Below, piece by piece: positions 51,899 to 62,871 of a DNA stretch of 64,000 bases (positions are counted from its first letter, which is position 1; each line of letters begins with the position of its first letter). Source of the DNA: Hippopus hippopus (taxonomy: Eukaryota > Mollusca > Bivalvia > Cardiida > Cardiidae). Location of the stretch: contig OX328102.1 in NCBI GenBank assembly GCA_946811185.2, positions 49,267,619-49,331,618 on the forward strand, in the 5' to 3' direction. A program made the translations under genes and the position numbers. The notes below the pieces were generated by a model that saw nothing but the letters and a program-made list of their open reading frames with translations, had not been told where the DNA came from and made no database searches.

Positions 51899-52597
51899 TC
51901 ATATCTGTTTTTTTGTATTTGTTTGAGAATTATACTGTCTATTTAACACTATGTTCTCCTTCCTCTCCTGTCTATATTTCTGATCTTGAAAATAATCTAA
52001 TAGCAGAGTGTGATGTGTTTCGTAGGAAGACACATCAGAAATGGTTGGTCGATTAGTATTTTGAATCAGATTTTGCTGACAGATGGAAACTGGAAAAGTT
52101 TTAAGTGTTCCATTCAGAATACACCACTTTAAATGATCTCTGACCTTTGAAATATCAAAATGTACATATGACGGGTCTATCCCAAAGAAACAAGACACTG
52201 CAAAAGCAATTGCCATCGGCCCACAAATAGGATCTGAGGTTTGTTGAGTTACTCTTACATACTACAATGCATTAGCTATGTAATCACCATACATAAAAGA
52301 AATTTGATCACGTATCTGTTGCAGATTTTCAACACTTTCCATGGAGTCATACACATACATCTGTTGTTCGGCTGCATTAAAAAATGATGTGACCCAGTGC
52401 TGCTGCAATGGATGTATATGTATAGCGTTCTTATCAAAAGGAATGCGAGAAACTGCTGCACGAGCCCCAGGAAACGTGCAGTAGTAGTAGTAGTTAAGTT
52501 CTGCAGGCATGTAGTATCCAATGTAAGTAGATAGTAAAATTCCCACCCCGGCTCTTTTTCGCCCAAAAATCGCAAAATGAGCCAACATTCCCACCAC
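51899..52597 (-). pseudogene. C48 (Ulp1-like) cysteine protease remnant
   Basis: QQHWVTSFF supplies the catalytic His, MYVYDSMES the Asp, and QQTSDPICGPMAIAFAVSCF the Gln and Cys, in the order of Ulp1/C48 proteases. An in-frame stop at 52,262-52,264 separates the Asp and Cys parts. It forms the N-terminal end of the Helentron remnant. Confidence 0.65.
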
Positions 52598-52599
52598 AA

Positions 52600-52736
52600 C
52601 TAACCACCCACATAAATTTCTAATCGACTAACTAGTTAACCAGACAAACCGACTAACTAGTTAACCACGAATCTAAGACTAACTTAAATTTCAAAAATTT
52701 TTGATAAACAATTATATTCAGAATTAAAACAACATA
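52600..52736. repeat. Junction with a 17-base direct repeat
   Basis: GACTAACTAGTTAACCA occurs twice (from about 52,626 and 52,651), between the Helentron remnant and the reductase gene. It may mark the end of E3, but no copy at the other end is inside the window. Confidence 0.4.
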
Positions 52737-54451
52737 ATGGAAAACTATTTAGGAGTTACAATTAATAATGATTTAAATGAATTATTTAGTAATCATGGAC
52801 TGGATTTGTTACGTAAATATTATTTATTGAATGGGGAAACTCCTCAACAAGCATTTGCAAGAGCTAGTGTGGCTTATAGTAAAGGTGATTTAGAATTTGC
52901 ACAGAGGATATATAATTATGCATCTTCTCGTAAATTTATGTTATCTTCTCCTATATTGAGTAATGCCCCATTACCAGATACAAATGGGCAAAAAAGTCAA
53001 CCAATTTCCTGTTTTTTGAGTTACGTTCCTGATAAAATAGAGGGTATCATTGATCATCTAAGTGACACATGTTGGTTTACAGTAGTAGGAGGAGGAATAG
53101 GAGCCGATTGGAGTTCAATTAGATCATCTGACGGTAAATCACCTGGACCAATTGCATTTTTAACACCTATCAATGCGGCAATAAACTCATATAAACATGG
53201 GAAAACAAGAAAAGGAAGTTATGCTGCATATTTAGATGTTACACACCCAGAAATAACCGAATTCATCTCAATGAGGATACCAACAGGTGGAGATATTAAT
53301 AGAAAAAATTTAAATCTATTTAATGCTATTAATATCACTGATGGCTTCATGAGAGCGTTAAAAAATGGTACAAATTATGACCTTATAGATCCAAAAACAA
53401 AGGTCAGAACTCCAACAAATGCCAGGAGAATATGGGAAACCATTCTTGAATCCAGAAGTAGAATAGGAACACCATATTTAAATTTTATTGATACTATAAA
53501 TGCAGATCTACCTCAAGTAATGAAAGACCAGGGATTAAAAATCCATGGAAGTAATTTATGTAATGAGATTCATTTACCTACTGACGCAACTACAGATGCT
53601 GTATTTGTGTATCATCCGTAAACATTGAGTATTATAGAGAATGGGATGAACAATTTATAAGAGATATTGTAAGATTTCTAGATAATGTATTAGATGTATT
53701 TATCTCAAATGCCCCAGACAATATTAAGAAAGCAAAAAAAGGAGCAATAAGAGATAGACCATTAGGCCTAGGAATGATGGGATTAGGATCTTTTTTCCAA
53801 AAAGAAGGTATTCCATTTGAATCAGATAAAGCAAAAAAACTTAACATTGAAATATTTAAGAAAATGAAAGAATATGCATTAAAAGAAACCGAACAATTGG
53901 CAAAAGAAATAGGTGAATGCCCTTCAATGGAAGGCACAGGAAGGAGAAATTCTCATTTACTAGCTGTTGCCCCAACATCTAACAGTTCATTAATTACTAA
54001 TTGCTCGGCTTCTATTGAACCAAATATAGCGAATGCATATGTATTAAAAACACGAGCAGGATCATTTCTATTTAAAAATAAGTATTTAGAAGATGAACTA
54101 GAGAAACTTAATCTTAATAATAAAGATATTTGGGATTCCATAATAAAAAACAAAGGTTCAGTAAGTCATTTACCATTGTCTGATGAGACAAAAAAAGTTT
54201 ATAAAACAGCTAAGGAAATAGATCAGTTAAAAATTATAGAATATGCTACAGACAGGCAAAAATATATATGTCAAGGACAATCATTAAATGTATTCATAAG
54301 CGCAGCCGCCACAAAAAGGGAAGTCCATGAGATCCATTACAAAGCTTGGGAAATGGGATGTAAAGGATTGTATTATTACAGAGGAGAAGCTGTAGACAAG
54401 GCTGAAGATATTTCTACTTCTCCAAAAGAATGCTCCAGATGTGTAGCATAA
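52737..54451 (+). pseudogene. Ribonucleotide reductase large (alpha) subunit, phage/bacterial style, one frameshift
   Basis: Class I-type reductase that makes deoxyribonucleotides. Residues 88-98 (SQPISCFLSYV) contain the first active-site Cys (C92). VVGGGIGADWSSIRS and NLCNE (273-277) are family hallmarks, the latter with the catalytic Asn, Cys and Glu. The last residues ECSRCVA give the mobile CxxC pair. There is no N-terminal ATP cone and the total is only about 570 codons, against nearly 800 for animal RRM1, so this resembles compact phage or bacterial forms and is not the host gene. A frameshift at about 53,606, close to the second active-site Cys, divides it; the second half is open to 54,451. 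An assembly error is possible. Convergent with PolB. Confidence 0.9.
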
Positions 54452-54568
54452 TTATTAAATTGTTAGAATGACAATTTAGTAATTTATATAGTAGTGTGGT
54501 AGAAAAAGTGGGATTTGGAGATTTGTGCAAGGATAACTTTATTTTTAAAGTTATATCTTATAATGCCC

Positions 54569-57500
54569 TCAAGCTAGAGTGTCAATCTTGTTCTCCAAGA
54601 CAAACCTTTTATCATCACTTGATCCTAACGCTTTTTTGTTTAACTCTTCAGTATACATATCATGACCCTACTTCTTAAAACAGTCATCTTTCTATACTGA
54701 TCCTTTTCTGTAAGCAAACACTCTTTGTAATTATCAAAATTTATCTCTTTCTTGATAACCGCTTTTTTAACACCTTTACATCTTTCATCTTCCTCACCAT
54801 CTAAAGTTTCATAAGCATACATTTTTGCTCCTAGACCAACAAAATCAGTCATAATCTTGCCACCTAACTCATCTTTAAACTTTCCAACTACTCTTGCATT
54901 ACAATAATTTTTTAAGAAATGATCTTTAGGATAATTGCTTGTATCAAACATTTCAGGCACATCTTTTTCTATATCCTTATACAAATTTTTAGTTTCTATT
55001 TCAAGAATAAAACTATCTGTATCAGTATAACACATTCTAACCTTTTCACCATACTTAGCTTTAAAGTAATTATAATAAGTTTTTTGCATATGTGTTTTAC
55101 TAATGTCTAAGATGCTTAATCCTGAGTAAATAGGTTTAATATATTTTAAATCAGTCTTTTTCATGTGTACCGCTGTTAGGTTTTCATCGAATATTGTTGT
55201 GTGGCTATAGTTTGGTTTTGCTACTAATTTCCTATAACGCTCTTCATCAGAAACCAGGTGTATCGTTACTCTATTTCTTAAGTTCTCCATGGTTTTGCCA
55301 AAGACTGAATTATTTATCAACTTAAAAAAATCTTTTTCAAAATTATTTTTAGCTGCTTTTCTTAGTTCAACGTTTGTATTAATGTATGACTTAAGCCGTG
55401 CACTTTCCTCAAACTTAATTCCTCGATGTATTTTAGTAATCTTTAAACCTAAATCAACACATGTTTTTAAAGCTTCATGATGAAAAACATAATTCTTCTT
55501 ATTATTTAAGTTTGGAATAAGTTTTTCTACTTTTTCTATCTTTAAACGTTCGGGTGCTAAAGGAAAGTCATTGTGTAAATCATGTAATTCTTTAGGATAT
55601 TCTAAATCTACTTCTAATATGCATGGGATTTTTTGCCAAATTTCTAATTCTTTCTTTTTCATCCATTTAAAACCATGTGTAGGAAGAGGACGACTCATTG
55701 CCCAAGTTTAAAGGCTGTTTGCATCTATATATGATAAGTATTTTGGCGGCTTACTAGGATCATATAATTCACCCATATCCTCATTATTTGCTTTTACATA
55801 TCTTTTACTACACATACTAACACCCCCTTTAATACCTAATTCTACCATCAAAAGCATATCAGGATCAGATAAAAGTTCAAGGTTTACTTTTGTTATTTTC
55901 AAAGCTGCATCCCAAGCTAAACCAGGAGCAGTATAATACCAACTAGGATCTAAGTCATAGTTTTCACAGCAAACATCTCTAAAGTTCTCAAAAACATCTG
56001 CTAAAAGCAATACATCTATTTTGTTGTAAAGTTCTAAGTAATCCTTAAACGTTTTCATATTAAAAGCTTTCCAAACCTTTTGCACATGAGCATAATCTTC
56101 ATCTGTAATTCCTTCTTTGTTTAAACTAGAGTAAAATGCTTCTTTAGGTGGTAATTTCTCTTCTTTAAGTTTATCAAAAGAATCTAGGTACTCATAAGGA
56201 AAAACTCCTTTTCTCCTAACTAACGGTAGTTGTTCTTTAGTGAAGTATTTTGCTAAAATTTTTAACTGACTTTCCTCTAAGTTGCTTGAAAGTTTATCCA
56301 AACTAGAACTCATAAACTTAAAGCTATCAAGGAATCTAATTTTATGGTTTATATTTTCTCCAACCCAAATGTCTTTACTAAAACTAATGTATTTCTCTTC
56401 ATTATTTGGAATACAATCAATCTTTCCAGCAGATTTACCAAGGCATTTAATAAAAAGATGAGCATCATATCCACTAAGATTATGAAGGTACACAGGTGTG
56501 AAGTTAGGATTTTTAGCTTTTAGGTTGCATTTATTATGCGCGGCGCCTCTATATTTACCTGTAAAATGACAATGATCTCTTACTCTATAATTAGCATGAT
56601 TAAATTTTCCACCACAAATCCAGCAGTGTGTTTCTTGTTTATATTTTATTTCTTCATCTATTGTCATTTCAATAGGCTTTGGGTTTCGGTGGTACCGTTG
56701 ATGAATTTCTTGTATATCATCTTTCAACCAGTTTATAAAAACTTCCTCAGCATTTTCTCCAGTGTAACTTCTTTCTATAGGAGCACACACAGCATCATCA
56801 AAACATTTTATAATATAGGAAAAACTGCAAGGTATATGCTTTTGACGTTGTATAGTATAACTTTTTTCCGGGTTTGGTTGGCATGTGTATATTGGTTCTA
56901 AAACACTTTCAAAATCAGCGTATACAGCGAAGGGAACCCGAAGTTTTCTAGCATGGTTTTCAAAAGCTAACATAGTACCTGGTTTTGGCATTTCTAAAGT
57001 AATAGGTTCATGTTCATTACAGTATTGTTTATGTTTTTCTAAAAGTTCTTTACTACCAAAATGATTTAAACATCGCCTGCGATACGATACACTACCATGA
57101 TCAATTGCTTGTTTTCTCATTAGACTAGTCAATTTTTTTATGAGGGCATAGTGCATATTTTCTTCATCTTTAATAAAAAGAAGATCAATATGTTTACTTT
57201 TTTCATTATCTGTAATTCTTAAAGGATAAAATTTAAGATCATTGGTATACCCATAAACATTTACACTAATTTCAGGATTTTGTTTTTCAAACTTAATGAA
57301 TCTTTCCTTTGCTTGCAAATCCTTGTCAACTCTCTCTGCATTATGCTCTTTAGGATTTAGCGATCTTAAAATACACCATAAAAAGCATTTGTCATCTATT
57401 TTTCATATTGATAACTGCTTTTTTGTTAGCAATCCATTTTGGTAAAGGTAAGTGACCATTAGCTCTTAAAGGAATATAAGCTGCTGAATGTAGTTCTAAC

Positions 57501-58075
57501 CGCACTATACTTCCAAAAGTCCAACCACTACCTTCTCTTTGAAAATTAGCTAAATTTTCTAAAACTTCATCTATCATCTTATTCAACAAATCCTCTACAT
57601 CTCCTCTGATTAAATTTAAATGTTGATTACTATGGAAAGCACGTTCAACAGGGCCTTGACCAAGATTTGTCATTAACCATAATTTGCACCTAAGTACAAG
57701 TTTTACCTTTGTTTGTAAATTATTTTGAAAAGTATTTATAAGAGACATCCACGTTTCCGCGAAAAATCTTTGTGGGCTATAGCCTTCTCTACCCTCTATA
57801 ACATGTTGAGTAGCATACCCTCTGAATGCGGATTGAGCAGCTCTAATCTCAAACGGTCGCCTTGGAGGGTAATTTTCTCTAACATGTTCAACAATTTCAT
57901 CTAGCACATGTGGTATTTGTGTTGTCTCCACATTACAGGTTAACCAATTACCAAAATCAGTTATTCCTCTTTGTATAAATTCTGGTACGACAGCTGAGGC
58001 TAGTCGTCTTGCTCCTGAGTAAACATTAGACGCAACGCGTCTACCCATGTTTGTAAATCTATTAAATAAACTCAT
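54569..58075 (-). pseudogene. PolB with endonuclease VII-like domain, E3 copy, broken
   Basis: The N-terminal section 57,392-58,075 (MSLFNRFTNMGRRVASNVYS start) is followed by a frameshift near 57,395. 55,708-57,318 has a zinc finger, Exo I VYADFES, an endonuclease VII-like CWIC...VRDHCHFTGKYRGAAHNKC, Exo II LHNLSGYDAHLF and Exo III YNKIDVLLLADVF. An in-frame stop at 55,708-55,710 falls inside polymerase motif A. Motifs B (LINNSVFGKTMEN) and C (CYTDTDSFILE) follow in 54,640-55,698. Another frameshift lies near 54,675. A segment present in E2 after residue 209 is absent here. Lesions differ from those of E2, so each copy decayed separately. Confidence 0.88.
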
Positions 58076-58165
58076 TTTTATATAACAGATATAATTTCTT
58101 AAGCAATTACAATTTTTTCTATTTGTTTCAAAAAATTTTATTATAACAACAATGTCATAATAAAA

Positions 58166-58513
58166 TTACTGAATGTAAATCTTATATTTATTTTTCCAAA
58201 CCCTTCCATTCCAGTTTAAAATCGTTTGAGGACAACGTTCTATAAATTTACCCGCCTTGTAAATTGATGGAAAGGTTTTTATTTCACCAGTTTCAACATC
58301 CTCTAAACTAACTTTTTTAGGATTATGCATAATAGTTTTTAATCTATCAAACCTAGGGTCCTTACTTATTTCTTTTTCAGGCAACTTCGGAGACTCCTCT
58401 GGTAACAATCCATGTTCTTTCACCAACTCAACTAAGCGTTTTTTATCCCAGTATGAGCAGAAATTTATATTATTTTCTGTAAGAATTTTTTTTAAATCTG
58501 TAGTCTTTATCAT
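58166..58513 (-). CDS. 115-aa SAP-like plus NUMOD1-like protein, E3 copy
   Basis: Homologue of the E2 protein at 23,418-23,756. N-terminal DLKKILTENNINFCSYWDKK (SAP/HeH-like) and C-terminal FPSIYKAGKFIERCPQTILN / WNGRVWKNKYKI (NUMOD1-like). The intact frame in both elements suggests constraint before integration. It lies 22 bases after the capsid candidate and about 90 bases before PolB. Confidence 0.65.
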   Translation of the reverse strand: MIKTTDLKKILTENNINFCSYWDKKRLVELVKEHGLLPEESPKLPEKEISKDPRFDRLKTIMHNPKKVSLEDVETGEIKTFPSIYKAGKFIERCPQTILNWNGRVWKNKYKIYIQ

Positions 58514-58535
58514 TTTTATATAGGAAAGAAAAATC

Positions 58536-59822
58536 TTAATACACTACACTCATTTTATTTCCATCAGACTGGAAGTTAATTAGCTTATCACTAATAACAA
58601 CAGCATATGCCTCTGTGTTTGCAGGTACATTTTCAGCAAAATTTGCCTTGATATGGATATCGTTGACTGAGTATTTTAATCTATCACTCTGTTTGGAAAC
58701 GTCAAACACAAACAAAGGATAAAGGGTTTTATAATCTGGGGGAGTAATGTTAGGGTTTGACACCAATTCATCCATGTTATAAAACTTAGATCTAAATAGG
58801 GCAGCATCACCGTACACTCTACTAAATTGATGCGCAGTGAATGAAAGATTATAGTCAACCGCAGGATATCTAGTGGAATTTAACATAACATAGATATTGT
58901 TAACGTTTGTACGATCAAATATTGCTGGATTTTGCTCTTGATCACCATTTTTACCAGTCTGAAAGCCAACAATGACAAAACGTTGCACCTCAGGTGATGA
59001 TTTAGCAGAAAGTCTCCAGGTAAATGATGTTGTCTGAGGAACTGCGATAGAGTCGCACTGCCTCATTCTATATCCAACCGGTAATTTTTCTTTTTTCTCG
59101 ATAATTTTATAAAGTACCATCTTCTCTCCATCTGTAGGTAGCACGTGTGGCATAAACCAAGATATTTTAATTAAATTTATTTTGCCATCAGCAGGAGCAG
59201 CATTATCTCGAAAGATTGCATCATTATCATAATTTCTTGTCAAGGTGAGAGTTTGCTTCATTCCATACAATATTTTACTATAATCATCACAAAAACCAAA
59301 TATATATTTTAATGGAACTCTAAAGCTAAAGGTGCCTCTTGGAAGGGCATCCCTAATAATATACCTTCTTCTTACTTCAAAACCAGTGTTTCCAGCAGCT
59401 GCGGTATTTGTTGTATCCTTATACCACAATTGGTTTAACCCTTGTGATTTTGAGAAGTCATCTGGGTATTTTAGCAACCCAAGCATTGTAGTAACCTGGC
59501 CAGGATGCAATATGGATTCAATCTCCATACCTGAAAGTTGATACTTAATATTTTTAAAAAGATACATAAGACCATTGTTTGTTAAAGAAATATTGGTGTT
59601 AGCATCGTAAACTGCTCCAGTATCACTTCTTACTAATTCGCCTATAATAAGTAAATAACTCTCACTAGGATGTGTAAAAATATCTTGAGTTTCAATGTTA
59701 ATCCTAACATCTCCTCCTGAGTTGTTGAGATGTGTACCTGTGATTGGTTCATACTCATGGTGCTCATACTCAACAATACTAGCATCTTTTAAAATTGGGT
59801 CAGTGATTCTTAAAATGTCCAT
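58536..59822 (-). CDS. 428-aa candidate major capsid protein
   Basis: Intact frame from MDILRITDPILKDASIVEYE. The layout resembles double-jelly-roll capsid proteins: an early SGGDVRINIETQDIFTHPSE strand region, NNGLMYLFKNIKYQLSG (about 84-100), then GTFSFRVPLKYIFGFCDDYS (about 164-183), LTLTRNYDNDAIF, ISWFMPHVLPTDGEKM, RQCDSIAVPQTTSFTWRL and a C-terminal NIYVMLNSTRYPAVDYNLSF. It is beta-rich, has no signal peptide and lies among small virion-like genes upstream of PolB. I have seen close relatives in invertebrate genomes as unnamed proteins. Capsid identity is inferred from context and pattern, not proven. Confidence 0.55.
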   Translation of the reverse strand: MDILRITDPILKDASIVEYEHHEYEPITGTHLNNSGGDVRINIETQDIFTHPSESYLLIIGELVRSDTGAVYDANTNISLTNNGLMYLFKNIKYQLSGMEIESILHPGQVTTMLGLLKYPDDFSKSQGLNQLWYKDTTNTAAAGNTGFEVRRRYIIRDALPRGTFSFRVPLKYIFGFCDDYSKILYGMKQTLTLTRNYDNDAIFRDNAAPADGKINLIKISWFMPHVLPTDGEKMVLYKIIEKKEKLPVGYRMRQCDSIAVPQTTSFTWRLSAKSSPEVQRFVIVGFQTGKNGDQEQNPAIFDRTNVNNIYVMLNSTRYPAVDYNLSFTAHQFSRVYGDAALFRSKFYNMDELVSNPNITPPDYKTLYPLFVFDVSKQSDRLKYSVNDIHIKANFAENVPANTEAYAVVISDKLINFQSDGNKMSVVY

Positions 59823-59870
59823 TTTATTATTGCAATTATAATTTTTAAATAAAAATTATAATTGTGTACT

Positions 59871-60224
59871 TTACTCTAGCCAAAGCTGGGTGAAAGACTT
59901 ATTTTCATCATTAACAAACACGCCTTTAAGTTTAATGCTTTTTGCAGTACCTATCTTAGTTTTAGGATAAACTCTATTACCGTATACAAGTGTTATTTGG
60001 GGTATATTCCACTCTTGTAAACGCTCATTCACCTTTTCCTCAATCTCTTTCATTACAATTACTTCTTCAGGAGATAACTTCACAATGGCTTTTTTATAAA
60101 CATATTTTGTGTTGTTAATTTCAAGGATTTCACAATCTTCTAATTTTAACAATGCACCTACTATAGTAATAGAACTAGTATTGTATTTTTTATAATCTAC
60201 ACAATTAAATTTTAATTCTGGCAT
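59871..60224 (-). CDS. 117-aa unknown protein conserved in E2 and E3
   Basis: Intact frame: YNTSSITIVGALLKLEDCEI, a KLSPEEVIVMKEIEEKVNER helix, and ending FVNDENKSFTQLWLE. The strand-helix-strand pattern with a conserved aromatic C-terminus suggests a compact binding protein, but no family is recognised. It sits between the capsid candidate and the Ala/Lys-rich protein in both elements. Confidence 0.6.
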   Translation of the reverse strand: MPELKFNCVDYKKYNTSSITIVGALLKLEDCEILEINNTKYVYKKAIVKLSPEEVIVMKEIEEKVNERLQEWNIPQITLVYGNRVYPKTKIGTAKSIKLKGVFVNDENKSFTQLWLE

Positions 60225-60273
60225 TTTCTTTTTTAAGCAATATTTTTTTCCTTAACTTATTTTTATTTTTTCT

Positions 60274-60672
60274 TCATACTACTTTAATGCCTGCTCCACT
60301 GTTTAATTTTTTAACTAAATCTTGAATGGCAATGGCACTTCCTTCTATTAGGGTATTAATGTCTTGCGTTTTAGGTGTATCAGCAGGTTTCGGTGTTGTG
60401 CTATATTTTCGTAAAATTTTCTTTGATTTTGGTGTCAAAGCTTTTGTAACCAATTTTTTCCCTGCATCTACAGCTGCACTCTTTCCAACCTCTAAAGCTT
60501 TCTTTGCACCTTCCTTTGCTACACTCTTTCCCACATCAAGGGCAGAAGATGCAATTTGTTTAGCTGCGCTACTTGTAAAAAGCCTCGCTAAAAAGTCAGC
60601 AATGCTGTCAAAGATTCCAGCACCACCATATGAATATCTTTTTTTAAATCCGTGTTTTTTATTGACAATCAT
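60274..60672 (-). CDS. 132-aa amphipathic Ala/Lys-rich protein, possible minor virion protein
   Basis: A basic N-terminus (KKHGFKKRYS) leads into a Gly-Gly-Ala-Gly site and an amphipathic helix IFDSIADFLARLF (residues about 20-32). Then come helical Ala/Lys repeats (SALDVGKSVAKEGAKKALEV). A short basic pre-piece, a GG-type site and a membrane-active helix recall adenovirus pVI-like lytic proteins; this is analogy only, and the site does not fit the strict adenovirus protease consensus. The E2 copy lacks the N-terminus. Confidence 0.5.
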   Translation of the reverse strand: MIVNKKHGFKKRYSYGGAGIFDSIADFLARLFTSSAAKQIASSALDVGKSVAKEGAKKALEVGKSAAVDAGKKLVTKALTPKSKKILRKYSTTPKPADTPKTQDINTLIEGSAIAIQDLVKKLNSGAGIKVV

Positions 60673-60674
60673 TT

Positions 60675-61630
60675 TTATAGTATAGACATTAAATTTGTAT
60701 AAGCGTTTGAATCTAAAACACCTTGTCTTTTTAATTCATCACAAATGCTCACTAACTCGTTTCTTACACCTGTGTTACCTGCTTCTTTACTTGCCAACAA
60801 CAGGTCTAGTCTTTTTATTAATGCGTTAGGGTCACACGGGATAACAATTCCTTTTCCAAAGATTGTTTTATCAGCCCAAACATGGGTAAGAATTTTTCCC
60901 CATTTATATGCTCTACTGCTTTTTGGATTACCACTTTTTGGATCATTATTACGATAGAGGGTATTGCTGTAGTCCATTAAATCCTTGTAAGTTTCAAGAT
61001 CCTCATCATTATAAATATCTTTGTCTGGTTTTCTAGATACGATTAATTCCCATAAACCAGGTGTACCTTCATAAAGTCTATCACCAACAAAAAGATTATC
61101 TCCTACAATGCCATCTGGTGTGTTACCAATATAAAATGTGCCATCTTTGTCATATAACCCATACGTTGTATCAGCTCCATACTTAGTAGCAAACTTTCTT
61201 AGGTACTTCTCCGAGAGTGGTCCAACAAGAACTGGATAGTTCTTTTCTTCTTCTTCTTTATCCATTTCTTCCATATACCGCCTAATCTCATCAATTTCTT
61301 CATCTGTCAGTCCTTCTGGTTTTTTGTAAGCTTCGATAGATGGAAATGCTGGAAACTTAATAGCTTCTGGTAATTTTTCTACACCTTCTTTAATAGGTAT
61401 AAGCCCCTCAGTAATCTCCTTTGTTGCAGCTTTTGTGCTTCTGTAATCTCCTTTGTTGTAGCTTTTTGTGTTTCCGTAATAGGTTTAAAAAACTTTGAAA
61501 GATCAGTTTGAAGTTGCCGTTCGCCTGTTCTCTCTGCTAGTAGATTATCCCGAATCTTCTTTTTTGTTTCAAGATACTCCTTTACAATTAAGTCCCTTTT
61601 TGCAGGATCAGTGATTTTTAAAAAAGACAT
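60675..61630 (-). pseudogene. About 318-codon unknown virion-type protein, one frameshift
   Basis: Two open sections, 61,379-61,630 (MSFLKITDPAKRDLIVKEYL) and 60,675-61,274 (YLRKFATKYGADTTYGLYDK; FVGDRLYEGTPGLWELIVSR; GNTGVRNELVSICDELKRQG), are joined by a continuous frame from about 61,375 down, with a frameshift near 61,380-61,440, where GAAATTACTG-type repeats (CTCCTTTGTTG on +) duplicate. The family is familiar from invertebrate virus-like elements but unnamed. E2 is truncated before this gene. Confidence 0.6.
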
Positions 61631-61750
61631 TTTTTAATTACTAAAATATTTTTTATCTCAGTTCTTAGCATAGTTTTTAACATAATTTCTTAACACGTTT
61701 CATAACTAAAGCTGCATGAAAACTTTATTTTTCTTGGTTTGTTACTACTT

Positions 61751-62416
61751 CTACGAGTGAGCGGTACGATTCTTTTCAACCAACTTCCGAAAGGACTCAC
61801 GCGCTTCTTGCCTCCCTCTCTCAATTAAACTTTCTTCATTTTCAGCAAATATCTTTTTCTTAGTTTTTGTTCTTATTTCATCCTTCATCTTCTTATACTT
61901 CTCCTGTTCTTCCATGATAAGTTTAAACTCTTCATCTGATATATGACTGTCAACTAAAGCTTTGGATATATGTGAAGCAATTGTGTCAAGCTTAGCATCA
62001 GCTATGATTCTAATCTTTTGATGTTTTTCTCCTTTTGTTCTTGAATTTCTTACTACATATTTACCTACCATTGAGAGTAATCCGGTTGCTGCACTTGTAA
62101 TTTCTAAACCTAATGCTATTGGTACCGCTACAACTGTACCCAATAATATGGCTCCCCCAACACCAGAAGCCATTGTTAGCCCGATCAATGCTGTATCAAT
62201 ACTATCAACAATTCTTGCGGCTCTAAAATATTTCTTGGCAAGGGCTTCTCTTTTTTGAATTTCATTCTCAAGAAACTTCTGTACTTCGGATATCTTTTGT
62301 AAACGGTAGGAATGTCCTATTGTGTGCATCTCAATAGGTGGAGCGCTTGCAGTATTTCTTTCTTGAAGTAGTGGAGGATAAATTTTATTAGGATGTTCTT
62401 GATCTATATCTGTCAT
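61751..62416 (-). CDS. 221-aa membrane protein with central hydrophobic hairpin
   Basis: A polar N-terminus with Pro, a coiled-coil-like helix (EVQKFLENEIQKREALAKKY), then two adjoining hydrophobic segments (about 73-121: IDTALIGLTMASGVGGAILL and VAVPIALGLEITSAATGLLS), then a highly charged helical C-terminus with ALVDSHISDEEFKLIMEEQE. Probably a membrane-embedded hairpin with long cytoplasmic helices. I recognise the family in invertebrate virus-like elements but not a function. Confidence 0.6.
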   Translation of the reverse strand: MTDIDQEHPNKIYPPLLQERNTASAPPIEMHTIGHSYRLQKISEVQKFLENEIQKREALAKKYFRAARIVDSIDTALIGLTMASGVGGAILLGTVVAVPIALGLEITSAATGLLSMVGKYVVRNSRTKGEKHQKIRIIADAKLDTIASHISKALVDSHISDEEFKLIMEEQEKYKKMKDEIRTKTKKKIFAENEESLIERGRQEARESFRKLVEKNRTAHS

Positions 62417-62443
62417 TTTTTATTAAAATGATAATTTTTTATA

Positions 62444-62824
62444 TCAAGATTGTAGATATTTTAGATAGCAAAATAACTCACCCTCAGGTATTTCAATTGT
62501 TTTTTGTGAGAAATTATAAATGTAGACTAAGATATCATTAGTCTCATTATCAAGATGTATTCCATTAAGAATGGTTAAACTATCTTTCCATTTATTATTA
62601 ACAGATATCACTACAACTCCTCGTGTAGTTATATAACCAAATCCTAGCGAAAGTCTCATACCATCACGAGGAGGAATCTTAATATGTACTTGTGAGTATA
62701 TTTTCCATTTTAGAGGATCTTGCTTTAAGGGAGGATATCTTACCCTATGTAAATGAGGTTTCCAAAATATAGTTTTATGTTGAGTAGTAATATTAGGTTT
62801 TATACCAAATTTGTGTATATCCAT
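62444..62824 (-). CDS. 126-aa dUTPase-fold-like protein
   Basis: The order of strands and motifs resembles trimeric dUTPases: IKIPPRDGMRLSLGFGY (motif 2-like, PPR.G), GVVVISVNNKW, GIHLDNETNDILVYIYNFSQ (motif 3 position) and IEIPEGELFCYLKYL (the G-D-R-IAQL position). Catalytic Asp and Tyr residues of true dUTPases are not clearly kept, so it may be a structural or degenerate relative. Presence next to a reductase would fit a nucleotide-supply module. Confidence 0.45.
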   Translation of the reverse strand: MDIHKFGIKPNITTQHKTIFWKPHLHRVRYPPLKQDPLKWKIYSQVHIKIPPRDGMRLSLGFGYITTRGVVVISVNNKWKDSLTILNGIHLDNETNDILVYIYNFSQKTIEIPEGELFCYLKYLQS

Positions 62825-62871
62825 TTTTATTTTTACTTGTTACAAATAATATTTAAATATTATTTATAACA

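Larger units (their letters stand above)
34006..52600 (-). mobile_element. Helentron-type rolling-circle transposon, decayed and split
   Basis: Minus-strand remnants in the order C48-like protease, Lys/Arg repeats, conserved middle region, Rep, Pif1-like helicase and EEP endonuclease. The last domain is characteristic of Helentrons rather than canonical Helitrons. 11.4 kb of other repeats (35,655-47,113) lie within the helicase. Stops and frameshifts throughout mean no active copy. Confidence 0.85.
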
